Shown: positions 1 to 7,400 of the stretch, piece after piece | Numbering within the stretch: the first letter of the stretch is position 1 | Layout: every line of letters begins with the position of its first letter | Assembly: GCA_023458355.1 (NCBI GenBank) | Contig: JAEWZS010000260.1 | Span: 1 to 14,765 of the forward strand | Source of the DNA: Bacillota bacterium | GTDB lineage: Bacteria; Bacillota; Clostridia; Christensenellales; CAG-138 | Reading direction: 5' to 3' | Length of the DNA stretch: 14,765 nt | Notes under the pieces: model-generated | The model's input: only the letters and a program-made list of their open reading frames with translations | Database searches by the model: none | What the model was told of the DNA's origin: nothing | Translations under genes and position numbers: made by a program

Positions 1-16
1 GGACGGAGGTATGAGC

Positions 17-925
17 ATGCGGGGTTTTTATGGACTTGACGAAAAGAAAAACTATTTTGAGGGCTTTTATTTTAAGCAGACTTCAGAGAAAAGCACGGTG
101 GCGGTAATACCTGCGCTCCATGCGGACCAAAGCGGGCGGCGTTTTGCCTCCATACAGGTGATTACCGATGATGTCTCAGGCTTTGTACGCTTCCCCATGG
201 AAAGATTTGAAGCGGGTGAAAACCGTTTTTTCTTTCGTATCGGGAAATGCGTGTTCCGCGAAAATGGCCTGGAGATGAGCCTAAGAACAAATGCACTCGA
301 TGTGAGCGGCCGCCTTGTGTTCGGGCCGTTTGAGACGTTATCAACCCCTATCATGGGCCCTTTTGAGCACGTCCCGAAAATGCAGTGCCGCCACCGTGTT
401 GTGAGCATGTGCCATAGCGTGTTCGGTACACTTAGTGTCAATGGAAAGCGCTTTGTATTCGACGATGCACTCGGCTACATTGAGGGTGACCGCGGCAGTT
501 CCTTCCCCTCGCGCTATCTTTGGACGCACTATGCGCACAAAAAAGAAAATCTTTCATTGATGCTTTCCGTGGCCGACATTCCTTTCTTACGAACGAAGTT
601 TACGGGGATACTTTGTCCCATCCTTTTTTGCGGCAAAGAGTACCGCCTGGCAACCTACCGCGGCGCTAAGCTCGCCTTTATAGGCGACAACACCATATGT
701 ATCAAGCAGGGTGCATTTAGCTTAACTGTAAAGCTAATAAGCGAAAACGCCAGACTGCTTCGTGCACCCCATAACGGCGCAATGGAAAGGCATATCCATG
801 AAAGCCCTTCTTGTACCGTACAGTATATTTTTAAAAAAGGGGCTGAGACGCTGTTTGATGTAATTGGGGAAAACGCGAGCCTCGAATGCGAATACCCGGA
901 ATTTAAAACTAAGAATTATTCGTGA
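17..925 (+). CDS. Tocopherol-cyclase-family protein (function unknown)
   Basis: The 302-residue product matches what I know of the bacterial tocopherol cyclase-like family (PF14249). It has an N-terminal GFYGL...YFEGFYFKQ segment, SIQVITD near residues 45-51, and MGPFEHVPKMQCRH at 113-126. The family signature GYIEGDRGSSFPSRYLW lies at 153-169. Plant relatives cyclise tocopherol precursors, but clostridial members have no proven reaction, so only the fold family is claimed. No signal peptide or membrane segment is visible, so it is probably cytoplasmic. The start is set at ATG 17: GGAGGT (5-10) lies 6 nt before it, whereas the in-frame ATG at 11 touches the ribosome site. Promoter and upstream neighbours are outside the window. 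There is no clear terminator after the stop, and the next gene begins 76 nt later. Confidence 0.8.
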   Translation: MRGFYGLDEKKNYFEGFYFKQTSEKSTVAVIPALHADQSGRRFASIQVITDDVSGFVRFPMERFEAGENRFFFRIGKCVFRENGLEMSLRTNALDVSGRLVFGPFETLSTPIMGPFEHVPKMQCRHRVVSMCHSVFGTLSVNGKRFVFDDALGYIEGDRGSSFPSRYLWTHYAHKKENLSLMLSVADIPFLRTKFTGILCPILFCGKEYRLATYRGAKLAFIGDNTICIKQGAFSLTVKLISENARLLRAPHNGAMERHIHESPSCTVQYIFKKGAETLFDVIGENASLECEYPEFKTKNYS

Positions 926-933
926 TTTATCGC

Positions 934-962
934 TTTCCCATCAAGGATAAATTTGGTATACT
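934..962 (+). promoter_or_regulatory. Weak sigma-A-like promoter for the 72-aa protein gene
   Basis: TATACT (957-962) is a good -10 box. A poor -35 match, TTTCCC (934-939), sits 17 nt upstream. The site lies between the stop of the preceding gene and the AAAGGAG ribosome site at 988-994. The assignment rests mainly on the -10 box. Confidence 0.4.
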
Positions 963-1001
963 TGAATAAATCGTTAGCTTTTAAGTGAAAGGAGAATTCA
1001 C

Positions 1002-1220
1002 ATGGATATCAAGAAAAAGATTGAAGAGATTGCCGATAAGGTAAAGAATGACAAGGACTTCGCCGCCAAATTTACCAAGGATCCCGTGAAAGCGCTCGAA
1101 GGCGTACTGGGTGTGGATCTTCCCGACGACCAGATTAACAGCGTTATAGAAGGTGTAAAGGCAAAAATCTCTCTCAATAAGGCAGGAGATGTGCTCGGAG
1201 GCTTATTTAAAAAGATGTAA
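1002..1220 (+). CDS. Small helical conserved protein of unknown function
   Basis: The 72-residue product is lysine- and aspartate-rich and predicted to be helical, with no signal peptide or membrane segment. It starts MDIKKKIEEIADKVK, carries the central pattern F-x(5)-DPVKALEGVLGVDLPDDQ (about residues 24-44), and ends GGLFKKM. The DP-x-x-AL-x-x-x-GV-x-LP pattern recalls leader regions of the NHLP/Nif11 peptide type and similar small proteins I have seen in Clostridia. Only five residues follow the Gly-Gly, and no modification or export genes are nearby, so a peptide-natural-product precursor is unlikely. AAAGGAG (988-994) lies 7 nt before the ATG. Its own promoter-like site and a strong terminator suggest a monocistronic and possibly abundant transcript. 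Confidence 0.75.
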   Translation: MDIKKKIEEIADKVKNDKDFAAKFTKDPVKALEGVLGVDLPDDQINSVIEGVKAKISLNKAGDVLGGLFKKM

Positions 1221-1238
1221 TCGTTCCTCTGACTTTAC

Positions 1239-1264
1239 ACGCCGGATTTGCGTCCGGCGTTTTT
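1239..1264 (+). terminator. Rho-independent terminator after the 72-aa gene
   Basis: A perfect 8-bp stem, ACGCCGGA (1239-1246) with TCCGGCGT (1253-1260), has a 6-nt loop. With the stem's last base it gives a run of five T, to 1264. It lies 18 nt after the stop codon. Confidence 0.85.
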
Positions 1265-1266
1265 CA

Positions 1267-1295
1267 TTGTCGTTTTCCGCTGTTTGCGCTATGAT
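1267..1295 (+). promoter_or_regulatory. Promoter of lacZ
   Basis: TTGTCG (1267-1272) and TATGAT (1290-1295) are separated by 17 nt, giving 4 of 6 and 5 of 6 matches to the sigma-A boxes. The site starts directly after the preceding terminator and about 35 nt before the lacZ start. I saw no clear operator palindrome in the short leader. Confidence 0.6.
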
Positions 1296-1330
1296 ACCAA
1301 GTAACAGCACATCTATCTTTGGAGGCGCAT

Positions 1331-4300
1331 ATGAGCCGCAGCCGTTTTGATTGGGAGAACTTGGATATTATTCATCGCAACAAGGAGGAGGGCCACACCC
1401 TCACAGATGTTTATACCTGCGAGGAGGATGCTGTTTCGCGCAGTACGCCGCCCTATAAGCTTTTACTCAACGGTACATGGAAATTTTTTTGGAGCATGGG
1501 TACAGAGCTTCCGCCCCGTTACGACGCGAAGGGATTTGACGATTCCAAGTGGGACGACATAAAAGTGCCCGGCGTATGGCAGCTAAACGGCTACGGTACC
1601 CCCTATTACTACTGCGTATCCTACCCGCAGGCAATCGGTACGAAAAAAAGGCGCATCCCCAAAATAAGCCATGCCTTACAAGAAAAGGGCGTTTACCGCC
1701 GCACGTTCACTTTGCCTAAGGTTTTCAGGGGCAGGACAGTCTACTTACACGTGGGTGCCGCTAAGGCTGCACTTGAAGTGAGCGTGAACGGGAAAAAGAT
1801 AGGCTATTCGCAAGGTTCCATGACCCCGCACGAATTCAACGTGACAGAATATCTAAACGATAGGGAAAACCAAATCACCCTTACGGTTTGGCGCTACAGT
1901 GACGGCACCTACCTTGAAGATCAAGATATGTGGTTTTTCAGCGGCATTTACCGCGATGTATACCTGTACGCTGAGCCGAAAGCCTGTATCCGCGATTTTT
2001 ATATGCGTGCAGAATTCGATGCATCACTTGTAAACGCGAAGGCTCTTCTCACGCTCTCTTTACAAAACTACGGGCTACCGCACAAAGTTCGGATAAAAGC
2101 GTACATACGAGAACTCAGCCTAACCTTGGGTGAAGAGACACTTACCCTCGACAGGCAAAAGGAAGTCAAGTTTTCACAAATGGTTGAGCGGCCGAATCTT
2201 TGGAGCCACGAGCAGCCCCATCTTTATACGATTGTGCTTGAGATGGAAGCCCATGGGGAAACGACCTATAAGGCGTTCCGATTCGGCTTTAAAAAGATGG
2301 AGATACAAGGCAATGTGCTGATGTTAAACGGCATGCCTCTAAAAATACGCGGCGTAAACCGCCACGATTACGACCCCGACACAGGCTGGACGCTTAGTAA
2401 AGAGCTCTATCGCACGGACCTTGTCAACATGAAACGGCTCAACATCAACGCTGTGCGCACAAGCCACTACCCCAACCACCCTATGCTCTACGAGCTTTGC
2501 GACGAGCTCGGTATCCTTGTTATGGATGAAAACGATCTCGAGTCCCACGGTGCGCGAAGAAAGCTCCCCTTAGGGCTGATACAATGGAAAGCACATTGCA
2601 TAGACAGGATGCGCCGGATGGTACTTCGAGACCGCAACCATGCATGCGTGTTTTTCTGGAGTCTCGGCAACGAAGCCGGTATGGGTGAAAATTTCACGGC
2701 CATGCGCGATGCGGCAGCGCTTCTTGACGATACGCGCCCGTTCCACTACGAAGGCGAGCACGATAAGAGAAGTTCCGACGTAATAAGCCGCATGTATCCC
2801 GACGCAAAAACGTTCCGTGCGCTATGCGAAAAGCAGCCACTTGAAAAGCCGAAGGGCATCATTAATGCACTGTCTTCCGACTCTAAGGCTGTAAGAATTG
2901 AGCAATATGAACATATGCCGGTACTCTTGTGCGAGTACGCGCACGCCATGGAAAACAGCCTCGGCAACTTCAACGAATACACCGAGGCGTTCGAGCGTTA
3001 TAAGCATATGTGCGGCGGCTTCATCTGGGATTATGTGGATCAGTCCATCCGCAAAAAGACACCGGAGGGCGACCAATGGCTCTACGGGAGCGATTTTAAA
3101 GAAAAATTCAGCATTAAGGGGCATAAGAGCGCTTTTAACGTAGGGAGTGACCGCTATTTTTGTGCGAACGGCATACTCGCAGCTGACAGAACACCCCACC
3201 CCTCCGCGTATGAAGTAAAAAAGTGCTATCAGGTACTCCGCGTTCTGCCTGTAAACATAGGCGCGGGGCGGTTTTTGGTGCGAAACGACCAACTATTTTC
3301 CGACCTTAGTGCCTACCGCCTCGTATGGCGTATAGAAACAGACGGCTATTTACTGGAAGAGGGCGAAGTTCCGCTTGTCCTATATGAAAGCGTAGGACCG
3401 CTTTGTAGTAGGGAGATCCAAGTTGCTTTCAAATACCCCGCACCCCCGGGCAAAGAGGCGTTCATCACATTTTCGTGGCTTCTCAGGGAAGATCATGCGT
3501 GGGCGGAGAAAAATTATGAGGTCGCCTTTTCTCAGATTGCAATTCGGAAGGGGAAGCTGCCGCGCATAAACACAAAGCTTCCTGCGCCGAGGCTCACATG
3601 GGAAAACGAGCATTTGACGGTTATGGGAGAAGGCTTCGCTTACACGTTTTCGAGCGGAACGCTTATCAGCGCTCGCATCAACGGTAAGGAGTGGATCCGC
3701 TCGCCGCTTCGTCCCAATACCTATCGCGCACAAACGGATAACGACCGCGGACTTTCTAACTTCGTTCCATTGATCCTCCGCTTCATGCCGTGCGAATCAT
3801 GGCGGCGTGCCGCAAAACGCGAGCGTTCAAAAGCTATGGACGGCCGAATTGAAGAAGGTTTTGTGCTTGTTCACGCCAAATGGAGCCATCCGCTATTACA
3901 GCGGTCGGAAGTCATCTACAAAATATACGGCGACGGCATGATTGAGGTAAAACAGGAGGTAGTTTCCCGAAAGCTCGAGCTGCCGCGCGCGGGATTACGT
4001 TTGGCACTTCCAAGAGACTTCGATACAGTGCGCTTTTACGGGCGCGGCCCACACGAAAACTACCCCGACCGCGAGAGTGGCGCGCGCATTTCACGCTTTA
4101 CGTTAACGGTTAACGAGCTTGAACACCGCTATATGCGCCCCCAGGAAAACGGTACGCGTGGTGGTACACGCGAGCTGACACTTTCGGGAGCGGACGGAAT
4201 AATTTCCGTTACAGACTTAAGCGGCAGTGGGTTTCTGTTTTCCGCCCGTCATTATACGCAGGAAGCTCTTGATCAAGCGGAGCATTTGCACGAATTGAGC

Positions 4301-4450
4301 TATACGGATATTACCGAACTATCGCTCGACGGCGCGATGTGTGGCGTAGGTGGCGATTTGCCGGGCGTTGCGGCCTTGCACGAGCCATATATTTTAAAGA
4401 CAAGGGAATCCTACGGTTTGCATGCGGCGATACGATTTCAATCAAAATAA
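1331..4450 (+). CDS. lacZ: Beta-galactosidase, glycoside hydrolase family 2 (LacZ type)
   Basis: The 1039-residue enzyme hydrolyses terminal beta-galactosides such as lactose in the cytoplasm; no signal peptide is seen. The order is the LacZ one: jelly-roll sugar-binding domain (about 45-215), immunoglobulin-like domain (to about 330), TIM barrel (about 330-620), a further beta domain, and the C-terminal small chain (about 765-1035). Active-site motifs are intact: NRHD with H345, RTSHYPNHP with H379, DENDLESHG with metal ligands E404 and H406, WSLGNEAG with acid/base E448, and LCEYAHAM with nucleophile E535. Late motifs YRAQTDNDRG (798 on), FYGRGPHENYPDRESG and ENGTRGGTREL are also present. 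E. coli LacZ is 1024 residues. ATG 1331 is chosen because GGAGG (1321-1325) lies 5 nt before it; an in-frame TTG at 1319 has no ribosome site. The convergent symporter is the likely importer. Confidence 0.95.
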   Translation: MSRSRFDWENLDIIHRNKEEGHTLTDVYTCEEDAVSRSTPPYKLLLNGTWKFFWSMGTELPPRYDAKGFDDSKWDDIKVPGVWQLNGYGTPYYYCVSYPQAIGTKKRRIPKISHALQEKGVYRRTFTLPKVFRGRTVYLHVGAAKAALEVSVNGKKIGYSQGSMTPHEFNVTEYLNDRENQITLTVWRYSDGTYLEDQDMWFFSGIYRDVYLYAEPKACIRDFYMRAEFDASLVNAKALLTLSLQNYGLPHKVRIKAYIRELSLTLGEETLTLDRQKEVKFSQMVERPNLWSHEQPHLYTIVLEMEAHGETTYKAFRFGFKKMEIQGNVLMLNGMPLKIRGVNRHDYDPDTGWTLSKELYRTDLVNMKRLNINAVRTSHYPNHPMLYELCDELGILVMDENDLESHGARRKLPLGLIQWKAHCIDRMRRMVLRDRNHACVFFWSLGNEAGMGENFTAMRDAAALLDDTRPFHYEGEHDKRSSDVISRMYPDAKTFRALCEKQPLEKPKGIINALSSDSKAVRIEQYEHMPVLLCEYAHAMENSLGNFNEYTEAFERYKHMCGGFIWDYVDQSIRKKTPEGDQWLYGSDFKEKFSIKGHKSAFNVGSDRYFCANGILAADRTPHPSAYEVKKCYQVLRVLPVNIGAGRFLVRNDQLFSDLSAYRLVWRIETDGYLLEEGEVPLVLYESVGPLCSREIQVAFKYPAPPGKEAFITFSWLLREDHAWAEKNYEVAFSQIAIRKGKLPRINTKLPAPRLTWENEHLTVMGEGFAYTFSSGTLISARINGKEWIRSPLRPNTYRAQTDNDRGLSNFVPLILRFMPCESWRRAAKRERSKAMDGRIEEGFVLVHAKWSHPLLQRSEVIYKIYGDGMIEVKQEVVSRKLELPRAGLRLALPRDFDTVRFYGRGPHENYPDRESGARISRFTLTVNELEHRYMRPQENGTRGGTRELTLSGADGIISVTDLSGSGFLFSARHYTQEALDQAEHLHELSYTDITELSLDGAMCGVGGDLPGVAALHEPYILKTRESYGLHAAIRFQSK

Positions 4451-4458
4451 CAATCCAT

Positions 4459-4485
4459 AAAAAAGGCTCCATCGAGGAGCCTTTT
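4459..4485. terminator. Bidirectional terminator between lacZ and the symporter gene
   Basis: A perfect 10-bp inverted repeat, AAAAGGCTCC (4461-4470) with GGAGCCTTTT (4476-4485), has a 5-nt loop. Read on the plus strand it ends lacZ. Read on the minus strand it is followed by six U (4464-4459) and lies just past the symporter stop at 4500. Confidence 0.88.
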
Positions 4486-4499
4486 ATCGTTTTAATTCT

Positions 4500-5888
4500 T
4501 CATTTTTGTCCCAGCAGCCTTTCTGCCTCCTCGCGGCTGATTGCGCCGCTGTTACAGTCCGTCATGATCTGCACGTCTTTATCGCGAAGCTTATACATCC
4601 AAAGCACGATGAGCGATACAGCTGCACCCACGCAGGGCACAAGCGCGTAGATGAACCAGAATTTATCGTTGAAGCCCGAAAGCTGCACCGCACCCTCCCC
4701 CTCGATAAAGCCGATAAACGCGAGTGCGAAAAGCCCCATTGCGGTTGAGATAGCCCCTGTAAGCTTGGCAGTGAAGGTTTGTATGGAAAACGCGATACCC
4801 GAGGCGCGAACGCCTGTTTTATAGTGCCCGTATTCCGCGACATCCGGCGTAAACATGAATATGAGCGCACTCGTGACACCCGCAGGGATGTAGCGAAGTA
4901 TCGTCGTTATGATGAGTACCGTCAAATTGCCATAGCCGATGAAAAACTGCACGAGCCCCATCACAACACTCATAACCGACGCGAAAAAATACATTTTAAA
5001 CTTATCGTACTTTTTGACGAGCGCAGGCATGAAAGCTGAGGCGACGAGCATGGGGATGAGTACTAGTGCAGCGAACAGTGTAAGCATCTTCTCATCGCCC
5101 AATAGATAGCGCGCGAAATACACGTTTAGCGCACCCGCGACATTGGTAAAAGAAGTTATGATAAGCGCAAGATTGAACACAAGCATGTATTTGTTGCTTT
5201 TAAAGAAACGAAACATTTCCCTAAGGCCCGGTTCCGTTTCTGATTTGGGCGGTTCAATGCGCTCCTTCGCGGTGAATAAGACTGGTGCCATCACGATAAG
5301 CGCCAATACGGAGGCTATCACGACCGAGGGCAGCCAGCCGCCCACCGCTTCTCGTATCTGGGGCAGAAGCATCACAGCCGCGGCAGCACCAAGGCCCGCG
5401 AATATACGGCCGATTGCCATCACGGATGTTCGCTCTTCAAGGTTCCCTGTCATAGTGGTGACAAGACCATAGATGGGAACATCGCAGATGGTGTAGGCGG
5501 TATCCCATAAAACGTAGCCGATTGTTACCCAGATGACCTTTGCCACATCCGTTATACCCGCTGGCGCGGCAAATAAAAATACGGTGGAAAGGGGAATCAA
5601 TATAAGGGATATTCTAAGCCAAGGTATAAATTTGCCCCGCTTAAAGCGTACTCTGTCCACAATGCCGCCAAATATCGGGTCGTTAACCGCATCCCAAATT
5701 TTCACGATCATGGTGATCACGGCCGCCGTCGCTGCTGCAATGCCGATATCGGTCATGAACGGCCCTAAGAACTGGGTGAGAATGTAGTAAAATACGTTCT
5801 GCCCGAAAAAGTAAAGTCCGTAGCTGATTCTTTCCGTGCCTGAGGTATGAAACCCTATCCTCTTTTTTACCGTTTCTTGTTCTACCAT
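4500..5888 (-). CDS. MelB-like cation:glycoside symporter (GPH family, MFS fold)
   Basis: The 462-residue protein has about 12 hydrophobic segments and the length of the glycoside-pentoside-hexuronide:cation symporters. It couples uptake of a sugar or glycoside to Na+ or H+ across the cytoplasmic membrane. Family motifs are clear: KIWDAVNDPIFGGIVDR (63-79), KRGKFIPW (83-90) and CDVPIYG (135-141). D66, D70 and D136 line up with the cation-site aspartates D55, D59 and D124 of MelB, so cation coupling looks intact. GGAGG (minus strand, 5900-5896) lies 7 nt before the ATG. The gene converges on lacZ, which suggests a galactoside substrate; this is inference, as sequence does not fix substrate in this family. 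I saw no convincing promoter in the 115 nt upstream, so it may be co-transcribed with oadGB. Confidence 0.9.
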   Translation of the reverse strand: MVEQETVKKRIGFHTSGTERISYGLYFFGQNVFYYILTQFLGPFMTDIGIAAATAAVITMIVKIWDAVNDPIFGGIVDRVRFKRGKFIPWLRISLILIPLSTVFLFAAPAGITDVAKVIWVTIGYVLWDTAYTICDVPIYGLVTTMTGNLEERTSVMAIGRIFAGLGAAAAVMLLPQIREAVGGWLPSVVIASVLALIVMAPVLFTAKERIEPPKSETEPGLREMFRFFKSNKYMLVFNLALIITSFTNVAGALNVYFARYLLGDEKMLTLFAALVLIPMLVASAFMPALVKKYDKFKMYFFASVMSVVMGLVQFFIGYGNLTVLIITTILRYIPAGVTSALIFMFTPDVAEYGHYKTGVRASGIAFSIQTFTAKLTGAISTAMGLFALAFIGFIEGEGAVQLSGFNDKFWFIYALVPCVGAAVSLIVLWMYKLRDKDVQIMTDCNSGAISREEAERLLGQK

Positions 5889-5948
5889 GTACCCGCCTCC
5901 ATGTTGACGAATTTTTGATAAGAAAATAAGAATTGCTTTTTTTCATTT

Positions 5949-5985
5949 TACAACGGGCCGTGCAAAAAGTACACGGCCCGTTGTA
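5949..5985 (-). other. Long perfect hairpin after oadB, without a U tract
   Basis: A 14-bp perfect inverted repeat (5949-5962 with 5972-5985) has a 9-nt loop and lies 18 nt past the oadB stop. On the minus strand it is followed by A-rich sequence, and on the plus strand by TGAAAATG. It is therefore not a standard intrinsic terminator. It may stabilise or process the transcript between oadB and the symporter gene, or act as a poor terminator. Confidence 0.6.
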
Positions 5986-6003
5986 TGAAAATGTATATAG
6001 GGA

Positions 6004-7137
6004 TTAACCAAATACGGACAATAGCACCGCAGCCGCCACGGCGGAGCCGATCACGCCCGCGACATTCGGCCCCATGGCGTGCATCAAAAGGTAGCTTGCA
6101 GGGTTCGCTTTTAACCCTTCTTTATTGGAAATGCGCGCTGCCATAGGCACGGCAGATACACCCGCAGAACCGATGAGTGGGTTCACCTTGCCGCCGCTTA
6201 ACACATACATGAGTTTGCCCAAAAGAAGCCCACCCACGGTGCTCAAAACAAAGCCTCCAAGACCAAGCGCGATTACTTTAAGCGTTTCCGGCTGCAAAAA
6301 TGTCTCCGCACTAGCCGTGGCCCCGACCGTAACGCCTAAAAATATGGTAACGGTATTGATGAGAGCGTTTTGTGCCGTTTCACTCAATCGCTCCGTCACG
6401 CCGCTTTCCCTGAAAAGATTACCGAGCATCAGCATACCGATTAAGGGCGTCGCCGAAGGAAGCAAAAGAGCACAAAAAAGCGTGACCGCAATGGGGAACA
6501 GTATTCGCTCCGGTTTCCCTACAACGCGAAGTTCCTCCATCTTCACCTCTCGCTCGCGCTTCGTTGTAAGAAGTCGCATGAGCGGTGGCTGTATGAGCGG
6601 GATAAGTGCCATATACGAATACGCCGCGATTGCCACCGCCGGAAGAATATGTGGCGCAAGCCGCGTGGTTAGGTAAATGGCCGTAGGGCCATCCGCACCC
6701 GCGATAATCGCCGAGGACGCGGCTTCACCAGGCGTCATACCCAGGGAAAGCGCCAGTACAAATACTGCGGCAATTCCGAACTGTGCCCCAGCACCCATAA
6801 AAAGGCTCGACGGCCGCGCCAAAAGCGGGCCAAAATCCGTCATAGCTCCTATGCCTAAAAAGATGAGAGAAGGATAGATGCCGAGCTTCACGCCCAAATA
6901 CAGGTAGTATAATACGCCGCCGGGTGTTTGTCCCTTAGGTTCTGCCATAAGCCCCGAGAGCGGAAGGTTTGCAAGCAGCATTCCAAACGCGATGGGCAGC
7001 AGAAGAAGCGGCTCAAATTTTTTTGCTACCGCCAGGTAAATAAGAACAAGCGCTAAAAAGAGCATCAACCCGTGCTGCCATGTGAGCGCGGAAAATCCCG
7101 TTTGAGCAAAAAGTTTTTGCAGAATCTCACTCCACAT
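6004..7137 (-). CDS. oadB: Sodium-translocating decarboxylase beta subunit (OadB/GcdB/MmdB family)
   Basis: The 377-residue membrane protein belongs to the beta subunit family of biotin-dependent Na+-pumping decarboxylases (oxaloacetate, glutaconyl-CoA or methylmalonyl-CoA type). In that complex it decarboxylates carboxybiotin and exports Na+. Conserved motifs are present: GIGAMTDFGPLLARP (95-109) and AGADGPTAIYLTTRLAP (146-162), with D149 matching the essential D203 of Klebsiella OadB. NPLIGSAGVSAVPMAAR begins at 319, where N319, G323 and S328 match N373, G377 and S382. HAMGPNVAGVIGS is near the C-terminus. About ten membrane segments are expected. A GGGGGAG ribosome site lies inside the end of the upstream gamma gene, whose stop is 3 nt away, so the two are translated together. 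Which decarboxylase it serves cannot be told, because no alpha or biotin-carrier gene is present. Confidence 0.93.
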   Translation of the reverse strand: MWSEILQKLFAQTGFSALTWQHGLMLFLALVLIYLAVAKKFEPLLLLPIAFGMLLANLPLSGLMAEPKGQTPGGVLYYLYLGVKLGIYPSLIFLGIGAMTDFGPLLARPSSLFMGAGAQFGIAAVFVLALSLGMTPGEAASSAIIAGADGPTAIYLTTRLAPHILPAVAIAAYSYMALIPLIQPPLMRLLTTKREREVKMEELRVVGKPERILFPIAVTLFCALLLPSATPLIGMLMLGNLFRESGVTERLSETAQNALINTVTIFLGVTVGATASAETFLQPETLKVIALGLGGFVLSTVGGLLLGKLMYVLSGGKVNPLIGSAGVSAVPMAARISNKEGLKANPASYLLMHAMGPNVAGVIGSAVAAAVLLSVFG

Positions 7138-7140
7138 AAG

Positions 7141-7278
7141 CTACTCCCCCTTCCTTTCGCGCGAAAAAGCACCCAGCAAGGCTGAAAGCACCTTCATGAG
7201 GACGAAAACGCCACCCAGCGCGAGGAACACCGTGAGAAAACACATAGCGGCGACCACCGATCCTTCCAAAACTGTCAT
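7141..7278 (-). CDS. oadG: Small OadG-like gamma subunit of a sodium-pump decarboxylase
   Basis: This 45-residue frame is easily missed because of its size. The product starts MTVLEGSVVAAM, has one membrane helix (about residues 7-31), and ends in a basic cytoplasmic tail, SRERKGE. Size, single N-terminal helix and position directly before oadB fit the OadG gamma family, which anchors and assembles the decarboxylase. It is shorter than many OadG proteins and lacks an extended, metal-binding-like C-terminal tail. The ATG at 7278 has AAGGAGG (minus strand, 7294-7288) 9 nt upstream. The TAG stop ends 3 nt before the oadB ATG. It is the first gene behind the terminator-bearing leader. Another minus-strand frame overlaps this one but lacks a ribosome site and family features. 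Confidence 0.85.
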   Translation of the reverse strand: MTVLEGSVVAAMCFLTVFLALGGVFVLMKVLSALLGAFSRERKGE

Positions 7279-7295
7279 ACGAATAACCCTCCTTG

Positions 7296-7334
7296 AAAAA
7301 TAAAAAAGGTGAGAGCTTTAAAAAAGCTCCCACC
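7296..7334 (-). terminator. Leader attenuator (intrinsic terminator) upstream of oadG
   Basis: On the minus strand, GGUGGGAGCUUU (7334-7323) pairs with AAAGCUCUCACC (7319-7308): 12 bp with one G-U pair and a 3-nt loop. UUUUUUAUUUUU (7307-7296) follows. It lies between the promoter and the oadG ribosome site, so it would end transcription before the genes unless prevented. Confidence 0.9.
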
Positions 7335-7380
7335 CATAAGCTTCAGCGTCTTGAAGCGGCAAAGCCGCCCAACCGGAAGA
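7327..7380 (-). ncRNA. Candidate riboswitch aptamer in the oadGB leader
   Basis: Folding by eye on the minus strand gives three helices. P1 is CUUCC (7379-7375) with GGGAG (7331-7327). P2 is GCGGC (7368-7364) with GCCGC (7360-7356) around UUU. P3 is CUUCA (7356-7352) with UGAAG (7345-7341); base 7356 can belong to P2 or P3. The joining segments GGUUGG and CUUAUGGGU look like candidate conserved cores. The 3' strand of P1 is also part of the 5' arm of the following terminator, so the two folds exclude each other. Aptamer formation should allow read-through, making this an ON switch. Control of a sodium pump suggests a sodium-sensing class (the DUF1646/Na+-I type). I cannot recall that consensus well enough to assign it by sequence. 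Confidence 0.6.
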
Positions 7381-7400
7381 AAACCATATTCATTTATTTT

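Noticed and set aside
1002..1220. RiPP precursor peptide with double-glycine cleavage site
   Set aside because: Only five residues follow the Gly-Gly, and no modification, protease or exporter genes lie nearby.
1319..1330. TTG start extending LacZ by four residues
   Set aside because: The GGAGG that would serve translation begins within this TTG codon and is correctly spaced for the ATG at 1331.
2822..3292. Minus-strand 156-codon frame inside lacZ
   Set aside because: The plus strand here carries the beta-galactosidase nucleophile region. The reverse frame shows no domain or start signal.
6125..6676. Plus-strand frame opposite oadB (183 codons)
   Set aside because: The minus strand encodes OadB with all family motifs. 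The plus frame has no ribosome site or recognisable domain.
7127..7333. Minus-strand 68-codon frame overlapping the oadG region
   Set aside because: It starts inside the leader terminator, has no ribosome site, and is out of frame with the OadG-like gene, which has a good site and family character.
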